Notes: generated from the letters alone by a model not told the origin. 64,000 nucleotides of DNA from Candidatus Azobacteroides pseudotrichonymphae (GCA_002091395.1 AP017913.1:1-64000), one strand, 5' to 3'. Shown: positions 1 through 10,944, counted from the first letter of the stretch. Translations and numbers: made by a program.

Positions 1-1374
1 ATGGAAATGCATGTACAAATATGGAATCAATGTTTGAATATTATCAAAGACAATGTTACAGAAAATAGTTTTCACACTTGGTTTTTGCCTATCATACCAC
101 TAAAGTATGAGAAAAATAATTTTACAATTCAAACACCAAGTAAATTTTTTTATGAATATTTAGAAGAAAAATACGCTAAACTTATCATTAAAGCACTCTT
201 AAAAACAATAGGCAAACAGACAATTTTAAATTATAAAGTTTTTGCTGTGAATCTTTGCAGTCAAAACAAAGTGGAAAGTATTTCACTCAAAAATAATTGT
301 TTTAAATCTTTTAATAAAGATCAGCAAATAAAAATAATTGAAAATAAAAATTGGAATTCAAATTTAAATTTTGAACAAACATTTCAAAATTTCTTTGAGA
401 GTAGTAGTAATAAAATAGCTTGCTCTATTGCACAAAAAATTTCTCAAGAAGTTGGTAAAAATTTCAATCCTTACTTTATTTACGGAAAATCAGGGGTTGG
501 AAAGACACATCTATGTAATGCAATAGGGAATAAAATTGTAGAATTACATTCTCAAAAGCGAATTTTATATATCCCAGCTCATTTATTTCAAATTCAATTT
601 ACAGACGCTGTACGAAAACATGAATCCAATGAATTCATCCATTTTTATCAAAGTATAGATACTTTAATATTGGACGATATTCATGAATTATCAGGAAAAG
701 AAAAAACTTTGCAAGCTTATTTTCATATTTTTAATCATCTTCGCCAATTAGGCAAGCAACTTGTTTTAACAGCAGATAAAATTCCTTCAGAAATAATAGG
801 ATTGGAAGAACGTATAATTAGTCGTCTTAAATGGGGACTAACTTTGGAATTAAAAACTCCAGATTTGGAATTAAGGAAAAAAATTCTCAAGTATAAAATA
901 AAACAGGGAGGATTAAATATTTCAGAAGAACTTATAAATTATATAGCTGAAAATATTTATGAAAATGCAAGAGATTTGGAAGGTATTGTTAATTCTCTTA
1001 TAGCGTATGTAAAAGTGAATGATTACGAAGTGAGTTTGACTTTGGTTCAAAAAATTATAAATAAAATTTTTTATAAAAAGAAAAAACAAATTACGTTAGA
1101 AAAAATTCAAAATATAGTAAGCTCTTATTTAAGAGTTAATTTAACTCAAATTTGTTCTAAATCCAGAAAGAAAGAAATTGTTCAAGCTCGTCAAATAACT
1201 ATGTTTCTATCAAAAAAGTATACAAATTATTCTTATTCATTTATTGGAGAAAATATTGGTAAACGCGATCATACTACTGTACTACATGCCTGTAACATTG
1301 TTCAGCACAATTTAGCTAATGATAAAAGATTCCTTTTAACAATGAAGGATATTGAAACTTTACTAGTAACATAA
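1..1374 (+). CDS. dnaA: Chromosomal replication initiator DnaA
   Basis: DnaA is the AAA+ ATPase that binds DnaA boxes, melts the replication origin and loads the helicase. The 457-residue length is normal. The N-terminal interaction domain is followed by a Walker A motif GKSGVGKT near residue 162, a Walker B motif with the pair DD near residues 225-226, and a C-terminal DNA-binding domain with the DnaA signature KRDHTTVLHA near residue 421. The start at base 1 gives a natural N terminus (MEMHVQIW). The sequence appears to be numbered from this gene. Downstream lies an 870-base gene-free stretch with a perfect hairpin. The family call is certain from motifs. Confidence 0.97.
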   Translation: MEMHVQIWNQCLNIIKDNVTENSFHTWFLPIIPLKYEKNNFTIQTPSKFFYEYLEEKYAKLIIKALLKTIGKQTILNYKVFAVNLCSQNKVESISLKNNCFKSFNKDQQIKIIENKNWNSNLNFEQTFQNFFESSSNKIACSIAQKISQEVGKNFNPYFIYGKSGVGKTHLCNAIGNKIVELHSQKRILYIPAHLFQIQFTDAVRKHESNEFIHFYQSIDTLILDDIHELSGKEKTLQAYFHIFNHLRQLGKQLVLTADKIPSEIIGLEERIISRLKWGLTLELKTPDLELRKKILKYKIKQGGLNISEELINYIAENIYENARDLEGIVNSLIAYVKVNDYEVSLTLVQKIINKIFYKKKKQITLEKIQNIVSSYLRVNLTQICSKSRKKEIVQARQITMFLSKKYTNYSYSFIGENIGKRDHTTVLHACNIVQHNLANDKRFLLTMKDIETLLVT

Positions 1375-2247
1375 ATACAGATATAATATCATTTATCCAT
1401 TCAATTTTAAATGATTTTCAATTTCGCCACACACATTACATGGTAAATTTTCAAAAAATATCAAACAATTATTTTTATTTTTTTTTAATTTGCATCACAT
1501 AAATTTCATTATGTAGATTTGAAAAATCTACATAATGATGTATGTAAGAGAATTTGTTTCGTTTTTATAATGTTTACTAATCCGTACAATTAAAAACAAA
1601 TTTAAAATTAGTTTAGTTAAACTGAACACTTCAAATATTTATAATTTTTTGTTTATTTATCAGTTTACTTGAAACAAGTAAAACTAAATTTTAATATTTA
1701 ATAACAATTTAATTTATCTCTAATTTATTTTATTCATACAAATAAATAACTCAACATTGTTAAAGATCTACTAAACTTATTTGTATTGATTGAAAGAAAT
1801 ACTAAATACTACAACCAAAGTTCATATAATCTTATTATATACATAAAAACAATTAGATATTCATAATTGATTAATTTATCAATAAATCTATTTCTTTAGT
1901 TTTAAGTTTTTTAGTACTTTATCCTTACATTAATATACATTTTCATAAAATATCTTGATACTGATTTCTTAAATAAATTATTTATAATCATAACTATGAT
2001 ATTACGTAAATAATTAAACAGTTTATATGATGTTACTTAAACATTTAAATTATTAGACATACCATAACAACATCGGTAATATCTTAAATTTACTACAGCA
2101 TTTTTTCTATTAAAATAATTTTTATTCTTTTACTATCAATTTTTGTATACAACAAACTAAAAACTCATAACTTTATCACTTTTAAGCAGTTTTAATTATC
2201 TTTAGGCGATGATTTAACAAACAAAATAAAAATTAAAACGTTATTTT
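1375..2247. other. Gene-free AT-rich spacer after dnaA
   Basis: No reading frame of convincing composition is present on either strand. The only strong structure is the perfect hairpin at 1507-1537. A few loose matches to a DnaA box (for example TTATCCATT near 1391) are too weak to call an origin. The length is far above what an operon boundary needs, so the stretch is either decayed gene remains or holds the origin; the sequence alone does not decide. Confidence 0.5.
1507..1537. repeat. Perfect 14-bp hairpin downstream of dnaA
   Basis: Arms CATTATGTAGATTT and AAATCTACATAATG pair without mismatch around a 3-base loop (GAA). It lies 133 bases after the dnaA stop and is not followed by a T run, so it is a poor intrinsic terminator on the plus strand. 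It could be a decayed bidirectional terminator or an origin-associated palindrome. Confidence 0.6.
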
Positions 2248-4389
2248 ATGATTCGTAATATTGTAAAAACAATAAATTTAGATGATGGAAGAATAATTAA
2301 TATAGAAACCGGAAAACTTGCTAAACAAGCTGACGGATCTGTTATTTTACGGATGAATAATACCATGATATTAGCTACCGTTTGTGCTGCTAAAGAAGCA
2401 AATCATGGACTAGATTTTATGCCTTTACATGTGGAATACAAAGAAAAATTTTCTGCATTTGGGCGCTTCCCTAGTGGTTTTACAAAAAGAGAAGGACGTG
2501 CTTCAGATCATGAAATTTTAACATGCAGATTGATTGATAGAACACTACGCCCTTTGTTCCCAAGTGATTATCATACTGAAGTTTTCATAAATATTATCCT
2601 TTTTTCTTCAGATGGGAAAGATATCCCTGATGCTTTAGCTGGATTAGCCGCCTCTGCTGCATTATCAGTTTCTACAATTCCTTTCAACGGTCCAGTTTCG
2701 GAAGTTCGTGTAATAAGAACAACAGACGGCAAATTTAAAATAAATCCTACTTTTAGAGAATTAGAAAAGTCTGACATGGACATTATGGTTGGTGCTACAA
2801 AAGATAGTATAATAATGGTGGAAGGAGAAATGGCTGAAATTTCTGAAAAAGAAGTACTAGAAGCAATTAAATTTGCACATAAATCTATTCAAATACAATG
2901 TAATGCTCAAATTGAATTAGCTAAGATTATAGGAGAAAGTATAACAAATCGTACATACTGTCACGAAACAAATGAAGAAGAGCTAAGAATTGATATGAAT
3001 AAAAAATTACACGAAAAAGTATACACAGTTGTTAAATCTGTTCAAGATAAAAATGAGCGTGCTGAATCATTTCGGGATATTATAGAAGAATATAAAAATT
3101 TCTATGACAAAGAAGAATTAAGTGAAGAAAAAAATAATCTAATAGAATATTACTATAATACTATTAAGAAAGAAATAATAAGACAATATATTTTAGATGA
3201 AGGAATCCGTTTGGACGGGCGTAAAATTACAGAAATTCGACCTATTTGGTCAGAAGTGAGTCCAATACCTGGACCGCATGGATCAGCTATTTTCAGCCGT
3301 GGTGAAACACAAGCTTTAGCAACTGTTACATTAGGAACAAAATTCAACGAAAAAATCATTGATGATGCATTAATAAATGATAAAGAACGGTTTTTATTGC
3401 ATTACAATTTTCCTCCTTTTGCAACAGGTGAAGCACGGCCTCAAAAAGGAGTGGGTCGTCGTGAAATTGGCCATGGAAATTTGGCTCATAGAGCTTTAAA
3501 AGCTGTAATCCCTTCTGATTATCCATATGTTATTAGAATTGTATCAGATATTCTAGAGTCTAACGGATCATCGTCTATGGCAACAGTTTGTGCTGGAACA
3601 CTTTCACTAATGGACGCAGGAGTAAAAATTAAAAGTCCAGTTTCAGGTATAGCAATGGGACTTATCTCCAGTAGTGACAGATCTAGATATGCTATATTAT
3701 CTGATATTTTGGGAGATGAAGACCATTTAGGAGATATGGATTTTAAAATAGCAGGAACAAAAAAAGGAATTACAGCTATTCAAATGGACATCAAGGTTAA
3801 TTGGCTTTCATATGAAATTTTCGAAAAAGCTTTAATTCAAGCGAAAGAAGGTAGAAAATATATTTTAGATGAAATGTTAAAAACGATTGCTATTCCTCGC
3901 ACAGAATTGAAGCAACATACACCAAGAATTGAAGTAATGATTATTCCTAAGGAGTTTATTGGCGCTATAATTGGCCCAGGAGGAAAGATTATACAAAAAT
4001 TACAAGAAGATACTGAAACTACAATAAGTATCGAAGAAATTGGGAAAAATGGACATATAGAAATTTTTGGCAATAATAAAAATGCTATAGATGCTGCTGT
4101 AATTCGAATTAAAAAAATTATTGCTATTCCTAAAACAGGAGAAATTTATAAAGGAGAAATTCGTTCTATTATGCCATATGGAGCTTTTATTGAATTTCTT
4201 CCAGGTAAAGAAGGGTTGTTACATATTTCTGATATTAGTTGGAAACGACTAGAATCTATGAAAGAATCCGGATTCAATGAAGGTGATACTATTGAAGTAA
4301 AATTAGTAAGTATAGATTCAAAATCTGGCAAATTTAAACTTTCACGTAAGATACTATTGCCTTTTTCTGAAAAAAATACTGCAAACTAA
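2248..4389 (+). CDS. pnp: Polyribonucleotide nucleotidyltransferase (PNPase)
   Basis: PNPase degrades RNA 3' to 5' with phosphate, releasing nucleoside diphosphates, as a trimer and often within a degradosome. At 713 residues it has full family length: a first RNase PH domain, an all-helical linker, and a second catalytic RNase PH domain with the acidic active-site segment [19 protein letters not shown] near residues 486-504. A KH domain follows, with the loop IIGPGGK near 574-580. The C-terminal S1 domain starts at about residue 630 ([15 protein letters not shown]). There is no Shine-Dalgarno before the ATG. The gene stands alone after the dnaA spacer. Confidence 0.97.
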   Translation: MIRNIVKTINLDDGRIINIETGKLAKQADGSVILRMNNTMILATVCAAKEANHGLDFMPLHVEYKEKFSAFGRFPSGFTKREGRASDHEILTCRLIDRTLRPLFPSDYHTEVFINIILFSSDGKDIPDALAGLAASAALSVSTIPFNGPVSEVRVIRTTDGKFKINPTFRELEKSDMDIMVGATKDSIIMVEGEMAEISEKEVLEAIKFAHKSIQIQCNAQIELAKIIGESITNRTYCHETNEEELRIDMNKKLHEKVYTVVKSVQDKNERAESFRDIIEEYKNFYDKEELSEEKNNLIEYYYNTIKKEIIRQYILDEGIRLDGRKITEIRPIWSEVSPIPGPHGSAIFSRGETQALATVTLGTKFNEKIIDDALINDKERFLLHYNFPPFATGEARPQKGVGRREIGHGNLAHRALKAVIPSDYPYVIRIVSDILESNGSSSMATVCAGTLSLMDAGVKIKSPVSGIAMGLISSSDRSRYAILSDILGDEDHLGDMDFKIAGTKKGITAIQMDIKVNWLSYEIFEKALIQAKEGRKYILDEMLKTIAIPRTELKQHTPRIEVMIIPKEFIGAIIGPGGKIIQKLQEDTETTISIEEIGKNGHIEIFGNNKNAIDAAVIRIKKIIAIPKTGEIYKGEIRSIMPYGAFIEFLPGKEGLLHISDISWKRLESMKESGFNEGDTIEVKLVSIDSKSGKFKLSRKILLPFSEKNTAN

Positions 4390-4551
4390 GAATATTTATA
4401 AAATTCAAGATTTTAATATTAAACAATATTAATTTTCTAAAGAATTTAAATTTACTAAACATAATGGCTATTATAGTAGTAATGATTTTACATGAGTTAA
4501 TTTTACAAAAACTTAATACTTAAAAGTATTTTTTACTAAAAAATTAATTAT

Positions 4552-6177
4552 ATGATAAATACTTCGATTTTTAATTTTAATTACCAAAATATTTTTCCTT
4601 CAAATGAAGATAAAACTGTATACTATTTACTAACTAAAGATGGAATCTCTGTTTCTTCTTTTGAAGGGAAAAATATTCTAAAAATATCTAAAAAAACATT
4701 AACATTGCTAGCACATAAATGTTTTTATGATTGTGCATTTTTTTTACGTTCTTCACATCAGAAACAAGTAGCAGATATTTTAAAAGATCCAAAAGCAAGT
4801 AAAAATGATAAATACGTAGCATTAACTATGCTACGAAATTCTGAAATTTCTTCTAAATGTGTTCTCCCTTTTTGCCAAGATACAGGGACTGCAACAATTT
4901 TTGCTAAAAAAGGACAACAAGTATGGACTGATGGTGTAGATGAAGAAGCTCTATCCAAAGGTGTATACAAAACTTATACAGAAGAAAATTTTCGATACTC
5001 TCAAAATATGCCATTAGACATGTATACAGAAGAAAATAATGGATGTAATCTCCCTGCTCAAATAGAAATACAAGCAGTTGATGGTGCAGAATATGAATTT
5101 TTATTTATTGCTAAAGGAGGTGGATCGTCTAACAAAACTGCGCTATACCAAGAAACTAAGGCACTTCTGAATCCTAATGTTTTAGAAAACTTTTTAATAG
5201 ATAAAATTAAATCATTAGGGACATCTGCTTGCCCTCCTTACCATGTCGCATTCGTAATTGGAGGAATGTCCGCAGATTTTTGTTTAAAAACTGCCAAGTT
5301 AGCATCTGCTAAATACTACGATACAATCCAAACCGAAGGTAATAAATACGGACAGGCATTTCGTGATATCAATTTAGAATCTATAATATTAAAAGCAGCT
5401 AGAGAAAGTGGTATAGGAGCTCAATTTGGTGGGAAACATTTTGCTCATGATATAAGAATTATTCGATTGCCAAGACACGGAGCCTCTTGCCCCGTAGGAA
5501 TAGCTGTTTCTTGTTCAGCAGATCGAAACATAAAAGCTAAAATAAATAAAAACGGAGTTTGGATTGAAAAATTGGAAAAAAATCCTGCTAAATATATTAC
5601 TGAAAAGGATCGTAAATTATATGAAAAAAATACAATAAAAATAAACCTTAATCGCCCTATAAAGGAAATTTTAGCAGATCTAACTAAATATCCTATAGCA
5701 ACGCAGCTATCTTTAAGTGGAACAATCATTGTAGGAAGAGATATCGCTCATGCTAAACTAAAAGAATTATTAGACAAAGGTGAAAATCTTCCTCAATACA
5801 TTAAAGATCATCCAATTTACTATGCAGGGCCGGCAAAAACGCCAAAAGGCATGATATGTGGGTCTATTGGACCGACAACAGCAGGACGAATGGACATGTA
5901 TGTTGATTTATTTCAATCACACAATTACAGCATGATAATGATAGCAAAAGGAAATCGTAGTCAAACAGTAATTGATTCTTGCAAAAAATATGGAGGATTC
6001 TACCTAGGAGCAATTGGAGGCCCAGCAGCAATCCTATCTCAAAGTATCAAAAACATTAAATGCTTAGCATATCCAGAACTTGGGATGGAAGCTATTTGGG
6101 AAATAGAAGTAAAAGACTTCCCAACATTTATATTAATCGACGATAAAGGAAATGATTTTTTTAAAAAATTAAAATAA
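4552..6177 (+). CDS. fum: Class I fumarate hydratase (4Fe-4S)
   Basis: The enzyme interconverts fumarate and malate using an oxygen-sensitive [4Fe-4S] cluster. At 541 residues the protein matches the two-part class I family. Seen: the conserved segment [17 protein letters not shown] near residue 105, carrying a cluster Cys; AKGGGSSNK near 187; [10 protein letters not shown] near 310; and the beta-part segment [20 protein letters not shown] near 424 followed by GRMDMYVD. Such enzymes are usual in anaerobes, where they feed a reductive branch to succinate. It lies alone between pnp and hpt. I cannot separate fumA from fumB by sequence. Confidence 0.93.
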   Translation: MINTSIFNFNYQNIFPSNEDKTVYYLLTKDGISVSSFEGKNILKISKKTLTLLAHKCFYDCAFFLRSSHQKQVADILKDPKASKNDKYVALTMLRNSEISSKCVLPFCQDTGTATIFAKKGQQVWTDGVDEEALSKGVYKTYTEENFRYSQNMPLDMYTEENNGCNLPAQIEIQAVDGAEYEFLFIAKGGGSSNKTALYQETKALLNPNVLENFLIDKIKSLGTSACPPYHVAFVIGGMSADFCLKTAKLASAKYYDTIQTEGNKYGQAFRDINLESIILKAARESGIGAQFGGKHFAHDIRIIRLPRHGASCPVGIAVSCSADRNIKAKINKNGVWIEKLEKNPAKYITEKDRKLYEKNTIKINLNRPIKEILADLTKYPIATQLSLSGTIIVGRDIAHAKLKELLDKGENLPQYIKDHPIYYAGPAKTPKGMICGSIGPTTAGRMDMYVDLFQSHNYSMIMIAKGNRSQTVIDSCKKYGGFYLGAIGGPAAILSQSIKNIKCLAYPELGMEAIWEIEVKDFPTFILIDDKGNDFFKKLK

Positions 6178-6239
6178 ACATATTTAATTTTTTAGAATTA
6201 ACAAAAATTAAATAGCTTTGTGTACTGTTTGAGAATTAT

Positions 6240-6779
6240 ATGAAACGTATTTTAATAAAAGATAAATGGTTTGAACTGTTAATTAACGAAAACGATCTTA
6301 TCGAGAAAATAAATGAAGTGGCAAAACAAGTCAACAAAGATTTAAAAAATAAAACACCTTTATTTATTTGTGTTTTGAAAGGTGCGTTTATGTTTGCCTC
6401 AGAATTAATAGGAAGGTTTGATCATCAATGTGAAATTGATTTTATTAATATAAAATCATATGAAGGAATGAATCGTATGAACGTGATTAACAAAACACAA
6501 AACTTAACTACTAAAAGTATAGAAAATCGTCACATTGTAATTATTGAAGATGTTATTGACACAGGTCATACAATAAATTACATTATTAATATTTTAAAAA
6601 AAATGAACCCGGCATCAATAAAAATAGCCACTTTGTTATTCAAACCTTGTTCCGTTCAATTTAATATAGGTTCGATTTATATCATAAAGGAAATATCTAA
6701 CAATTTTGTTGTCGGATTTGGTTCAGATTATAATGGATACGGAAGAAATTATAGAAATATATACCAAATTAAAATATAG
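6240..6779 (+). CDS. hpt: Hypoxanthine phosphoribosyltransferase
   Basis: This purine salvage enzyme turns hypoxanthine or guanine plus PRPP into IMP or GMP. The 179-residue protein shows the PRPP-binding motif VIIEDVIDTGHT near residues 100-111 and the upstream segment FICVLKGAFMFASELI typical of the family. It is followed 10 bases later by adk and then obg, so the three probably share a transcript; an hpt-adk-obg order is familiar in Bacteroidetes. No ribosome binding site is visible. The C terminus (GYGRNYRNI) agrees with a complete protein. Confidence 0.95.
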   Translation: MKRILIKDKWFELLINENDLIEKINEVAKQVNKDLKNKTPLFICVLKGAFMFASELIGRFDHQCEIDFINIKSYEGMNRMNVINKTQNLTTKSIENRHIVIIEDVIDTGHTINYIINILKKMNPASIKIATLLFKPCSVQFNIGSIYIIKEISNNFVVGFGSDYNGYGRNYRNIYQIKI

Positions 6780-6789
6780 TAATTAAAAA

Positions 6790-7374
6790 ATGCTAAATAT
6801 AGTCCTTTTAGGTCCTCCAGGGTCAGGGAAAGGAACGCAAGGAGAGTTAATTGGTAAAAAATACGGACTATATTCAATCTCTATAGGTGATGTCTTACGT
6901 AAAGAAATAAAGAATAAGACTAACATAGGAGAAAGAATAAAAGGTTTTATTAACCAAGGAGAGTTAATCCCTGATTCTTTAATTGTTAAAATTTTTACTA
7001 ATTCTCTTGAGAAAATAAATAACAATCAAGGGTATATCTTTGATGGATTTCCAAGAACTATCTTTCAAGCTAAAATACTAGATAATATATTAAAGAAAAA
7101 AAATACTGATATTACTGCTGTTTTTAGCTTTTGTATAAAAAAAGAAGAATTGATTAATCGTTTATTAAAAAGAGGTAATATTCTTAATAGAGGAGATGAT
7201 AATTTGAAAACGATACAAAATCGTTTGATTGTTTATAAAAAACAAACTGAACCATTACAAGAATTTTATAAAAAAAAAGAAAAACTTATTAAAATTTTAG
7301 GAAGTGGTTCTATAGAAAGTATATTTAATTGCATAACAGTGCAAATCACTAATATTATCAGTTCAATGCAATAA
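6790..7374 (+). CDS. adk: Adenylate kinase (short form)
   Basis: Adenylate kinase equilibrates ATP + AMP with 2 ADP. The P-loop GPPGSGKGTQ is at residues 8-17, the AMP-binding segment FDGFPRTIFQA near residues 80-90, and the catalytic arginine segment RGDDNLKTIQNRL near 135. The 194-residue length matches the short form without a zinc-binding LID insert. It sits inside the hpt-adk-obg run and ends 8 bases before obg. Confidence 0.96.
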   Translation: MLNIVLLGPPGSGKGTQGELIGKKYGLYSISIGDVLRKEIKNKTNIGERIKGFINQGELIPDSLIVKIFTNSLEKINNNQGYIFDGFPRTIFQAKILDNILKKKNTDITAVFSFCIKKEELINRLLKRGNILNRGDDNLKTIQNRLIVYKKQTEPLQEFYKKKEKLIKILGSGSIESIFNCITVQITNIISSMQ

Positions 7375-7382
7375 TAAACATA

Positions 7383-8402
7383 ATGATAGAATCAAACTTT
7401 GTAGATTATGTGAAAATTTATGTGCGTTCAGGGAAAGGAGGCAGAGGAGTTACACATTTTAGACATGAAAAATATATCCCATTTGGAGGTCCTGATGGTG
7501 GAAATGGAGGAAGTGGAGGTGACATAATTCTTCAAGGTAATAAAAATTATTGGACTTTATTTCATTTGAAATATGAACGGCACCTCTTCGCAGAAAGTGG
7601 AAAATCAGGTGAAGGAAGACAGAAAAATGGTAAAAATGGTAAAAATAAAATTATAGAGGTCCCAATTGGGACCTCTGTTTTCGATGCTAAAACAGAAAAA
7701 TTCATTACTGATATCAAATATGACAAACAAAAAATTGTTCTGTTAAAAGGTGGAAAAGGTGGAAAAGGAAATAACTATTTTAAATCCGCGACAAATCGAA
7801 CTCCAAGACACTCTCAATTAGGGGAATCTTATAAAGAAAAAGAAATTATCATTCAGTTGAATCTATTAGCTGATGTTGGACTAGTTGGCTTACCTAATGT
7901 TGGGAAATCAACATTATTGTCAGTCATTTCTTCAGCTAAACCTAAAATTGCTAATTATGCTTTTACTACATTATCCCCAAATTTAGGCATTGTAAATATA
8001 CACGATTCATGCACATTTACAATGGCAGATATTCCTGGCATTATAAAAGGTGCAAGTGAAGGGAAAGGACTTGGCCTGCGTTTTTTGCGTCACATAGAGA
8101 GGAATTCTCTACTAATGTTTTTGATTGCTTCTGATACAAATGACATTATAGGAGAATACAAAATTCTCCTAAATGAACTTAGGCACTATAATCCAAAACT
8201 ATTATATAAACAACGTATATTGGCAATATCTAAATCGGATATGTTAAATGAAAAATTAAAAATTAATATTAAACAAAAATTGCCAACAGATATTCAACAT
8301 ATTTTTATATCTTCTTTTGTCCCAAACAGTATCATTGCACTAAAGTATCTACTTTGGGGGAAATTAAATAAAATTTTACAGAAACATACACAAGTGTTAT
8401 AA
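7383..8402 (+). CDS. obg: GTPase Obg/CgtA, ribosome assembly
   Basis: Obg is an essential GTPase acting in 50S assembly and stress control. The 339-residue protein has the glycine-rich N-terminal Obg fold (GKGGRGVTHFRHEKY near residue 20, then the GGPDGGNGGSGGD stretch). The G domain begins near residue 160 with the P loop GLPNVGKSTL, then switch elements FTTLSP and DIPGIIKGASEGKGLG, and a late NKSD-equivalent read here as SKSDML near 278. The C-terminal extension is short, as in Bacteroidetes. The coding sequence contains a 22-base perfect palindrome at 7655-7676. Confidence 0.96.
   Translation: MIESNFVDYVKIYVRSGKGGRGVTHFRHEKYIPFGGPDGGNGGSGGDIILQGNKNYWTLFHLKYERHLFAESGKSGEGRQKNGKNGKNKIIEVPIGTSVFDAKTEKFITDIKYDKQKIVLLKGGKGGKGNNYFKSATNRTPRHSQLGESYKEKEIIIQLNLLADVGLVGLPNVGKSTLLSVISSAKPKIANYAFTTLSPNLGIVNIHDSCTFTMADIPGIIKGASEGKGLGLRFLRHIERNSLLMFLIASDTNDIIGEYKILLNELRHYNPKLLYKQRILAISKSDMLNEKLKINIKQKLPTDIQHIFISSFVPNSIIALKYLLWGKLNKILQKHTQVL
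7655..7676. repeat. 22-bp perfect palindrome inside obg
   Basis: The string AGAGGTCCCAATTGGGACCT followed by CT is its own reverse complement and has a GC content far above its surroundings. It encodes the conserved Obg segment EVPIGTSV, so protein constraint explains part of it but not the full symmetry in codon choice. In RNA it would form an 8-9 bp stem followed by GTTTTC. Confidence 0.55.
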
Positions 8403-9061
8403 AGTGAGTGCACATATCAATTGACATCACGTAATCAATATAATAATTTTTGTGATATTTTTAGATATAAAAAGATTTTATTATCATCTCACAGAGATGT
8501 ATATTATTATTTGTTTTTTACTATAATTTTAAATGAAATTATAATTTTAATAATTTATATGCTTTAACATTAAAAAAACACACGCGTTAATGCATCGATT
8601 TGTTACTAACTAGCTTAATATGATTGTGTATAACATGTGCCATTTGAATTTTAAACAAAAATTTTTTCTGTATAAAGTTAGTCCAGAATCATTTTGACTA
8701 ACTATTTTGAAACGACATGCTATAAAATTGGTAAATTTTACCATCAATAAAAATTAAAATATGAATCAATATGAAAAGAGAAAATCAATTGATATTAACA
8801 TTATACTTGCTAACAAAAATGTCTCTAATGAGCACAAATTTATGTTTGCTACTATTCACAAATATAGAATCTATGTACTTAACAACAGTGAGCTAACTGC
8901 CTAAGCATAAAATAATGTACACAATTTGCTTATAAAATAAATTATTCACATATTTGGAACTGGTTCTTTAATTAAAAAACAAGATCAAATTAGAAGTAGT
9001 TAAAAATTAAATTAGTACACTACAAAGTTTTTAAAATGTCAAATGTATATTGTTTTTATAT
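8403..9061. other. Spacer between obg and murA
   Basis: No recognisable gene. A 47-codon open frame at 8761-8904 has ordinary composition but no family signature, start signal or conserved context that I recognise. An 8-bp inverted repeat (AGTTAGTC 8676-8683, GACTAACT 8696-8703) is followed by ATTTTG and could be a weak terminator, 270 bases after obg. Confidence 0.4.
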
Positions 9062-10369
9062 ATGTCATCATTTATCATAGAAGGAGGGCATAAGTTGTCA
9101 GGAGAAATATTTCCACAAGGCTCAAAAAATGAAGCATTACAAGTTATTTGTGCTGTTTTATTAACTTCTGAAAAAGTTACTATTAACAATGTGCCAAATA
9201 TTCTAGATATTAACAATTTGATTGAATTATTAAAAAATATTGGAGTAAACGTAGAAAATCCATCTCCTAAAACTTATGTTTTTCAATCTGACAATATTGA
9301 CTTAAATTATTTGAAAACAAATGATTTTTTAAAAAAAAGTACATTTTTACGAGGTTCAATAATGCTAATAGGGCCTTTAGTTTCCAGATTTGGCTATGCA
9401 ATTGTTCCAAAACCAGGAGGAGATAAAATAGGACGTCGTAGATTAGATGTGCACTTCAAAAGCATGCAAAAATTAGGAGCAACATTTACGTATGACATAA
9501 AACGGCATACATATAAGATAAAATCTAAAAGTAAATTACATGGCACATACATTTTACTAGAAGAAGCATCCGTAACTGGAACAGCAAATGTTTTAATGTC
9601 ATCTGTATTGGCAAAAGGTAAAACAACAATTTATAACGCTGCCTGTGAACCATACATACAGCAATTAACAAAAATGCTTATAGCAATGGGAGCAAAAATC
9701 AATGGATTGGCATCAAATCTACTTACTATAAATGGAATTGAGCAATTACATGGATGTGAACATACAATATTACCTGATATGATTGAAGTAGGTAGTTTTA
9801 TTGGAATGGCTGCAATGGTAGCATCAAAATTACGTATTAAAAATGTTTCCTATAAAAATTTAGGCATCATTCCAAAAATTTTTCAAAGATTAGGTATTAT
9901 TATTAATCATGAAGCAGATGATATAATAATACAAGAGCAGGAATCATATACAATAGATACATTTATTGATGGGTCTATTTTGACTATTTCTGACGCTCCT
10001 TGGCCTGGATTAACTCCAGATTTGATAAGTGTTCTATTAGTTGTTGCTACACAAGCAAATGGTAGTGTTTTAATTCATCAAAAAATGTTTGAAAGTCGTT
10101 TATTTTTTGTTGATAAATTAATAGATATGGGAGCACAAATCATTCTATGCGATCCACACAGAGCAACCGTTATTGGATCAGGTAGAAAATATAATTTACG
10201 AGCTACAACAATGATTTCTTCAGATATTCGTTCAGGGATAGCTATGTTAATTGCAGCAATGAACGCATCAGGAATTAGTGAAATTCATGATATAAATCAA
10301 ATTGACCGTGGATACCAAGAAATTGACAAACGGCTAAATAAACTTGGAGCAAAAATTAAAAGAACGTGA
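9062..10369 (+). CDS. murA: UDP-GlcNAc enolpyruvyltransferase MurA, Asp type
   Basis: MurA transfers enolpyruvate from PEP to UDP-GlcNAc, the first committed step of peptidoglycan synthesis. The start at ATG 9062 (MSSFIIEGG) is preferred over a TTG four codons upstream. Seen: the substrate segment GSKNEALQV near residue 20, LRGSIMLIGPLVSRFG near 98, and the active-site loop KPGGDKIGRRRLDVH, where the usual catalytic Cys (GGCTIG in E. coli) is Asp. Known enzymes with Asp here are fosfomycin-insensitive, which is expected for this enzyme. The late segment WPGLTPD is also conserved. The stop overlaps the start of rimM (GTGA). Confidence 0.96.
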   Translation: MSSFIIEGGHKLSGEIFPQGSKNEALQVICAVLLTSEKVTINNVPNILDINNLIELLKNIGVNVENPSPKTYVFQSDNIDLNYLKTNDFLKKSTFLRGSIMLIGPLVSRFGYAIVPKPGGDKIGRRRLDVHFKSMQKLGATFTYDIKRHTYKIKSKSKLHGTYILLEEASVTGTANVLMSSVLAKGKTTIYNAACEPYIQQLTKMLIAMGAKINGLASNLLTINGIEQLHGCEHTILPDMIEVGSFIGMAAMVASKLRIKNVSYKNLGIIPKIFQRLGIIINHEADDIIIQEQESYTIDTFIDGSILTISDAPWPGLTPDLISVLLVVATQANGSVLIHQKMFESRLFFVDKLIDMGAQIILCDPHRATVIGSGRKYNLRATTMISSDIRSGIAMLIAAMNASGISEIHDINQIDRGYQEIDKRLNKLGAKIKRT

Positions 10370-10878
10370 TCAATCGCAGTGAACTAGTAAAAATAGGTAA
10401 TTCAATTAAACCACATGGAATCAACGGTGATATTTCTTTTTGTTTTACGAACGATTTTTGTTATAAAACTGGAACCTTTTTTATCTTTGAATTAGATTGT
10501 ATTTTTGTCCCGTTTAAAGTAGAAAGATACCATTTTATTTCTGATTCCATTGCGTTTGCAAAGTTAAAAAATATAAACACAATAAATCAAGCTAAATTAC
10601 TCTCTAATAAAGAAATTTTTCTCCATAACAAATTACTAATAAAAAAATTAGAGAAAATTTCTATTCAATGGGAACTCCTTATAGGCTTCAAAATAATTGA
10701 TGAGAAAATAGGTGAAATAGGTTCTATTTCTAACATAGACAAATCAACTATTAATACTTTATTTATTATAAAGAAAAAAACAAAAGAAATTCTTATACCA
10801 GCTACAATCAAAATGATTAATACTATAAATTATAAACAAAAAATAATTTATATGAAGATCCCGCATGGGATGCTATAA
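10366..10878 (+). CDS. rimM: 16S rRNA processing protein RimM
   Basis: RimM binds ribosomal protein S19 and helps mature the 30S head. The protein has 170 residues, the normal length. The N-terminal domain carries VKIGNSIKPHGINGDISF near residues 8-25, a divergent form of the family signature G...G.HG..G. The PRC-barrel-like C-terminal part has LLIGFKIIDEKIGEIGSISNI near 104. The start is GTG, overlapping the TGA of murA, so the two are translationally coupled. A terminator follows about 70 bases later. murA-rimM linkage is common in Bacteroidetes. Confidence 0.88.
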   Translation: MINRSELVKIGNSIKPHGINGDISFCFTNDFCYKTGTFFIFELDCIFVPFKVERYHFISDSIAFAKLKNINTINQAKLLSNKEIFLHNKLLIKKLEKISIQWELLIGFKIIDEKIGEIGSISNIDKSTINTLFIIKKKTKEILIPATIKMINTINYKQKIIYMKIPHGML

Positions 10879-10944
10879 CAGGCTATTTATACTTTGATAT
10901 GCATAATAATTTTTAACAAAAAATTGCAGAATACATTAAAAAAT

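Noticed and set aside
1375-2247. Replication origin with DnaA boxes
   Set aside because: Only loose single matches to TTATNCACA; no cluster. Kept as an open possibility because of the hairpin.
8761-8904. 47-codon open frame before murA
   Set aside because: No family resemblance, no start signal and no conserved context; plausible by chance at this composition.
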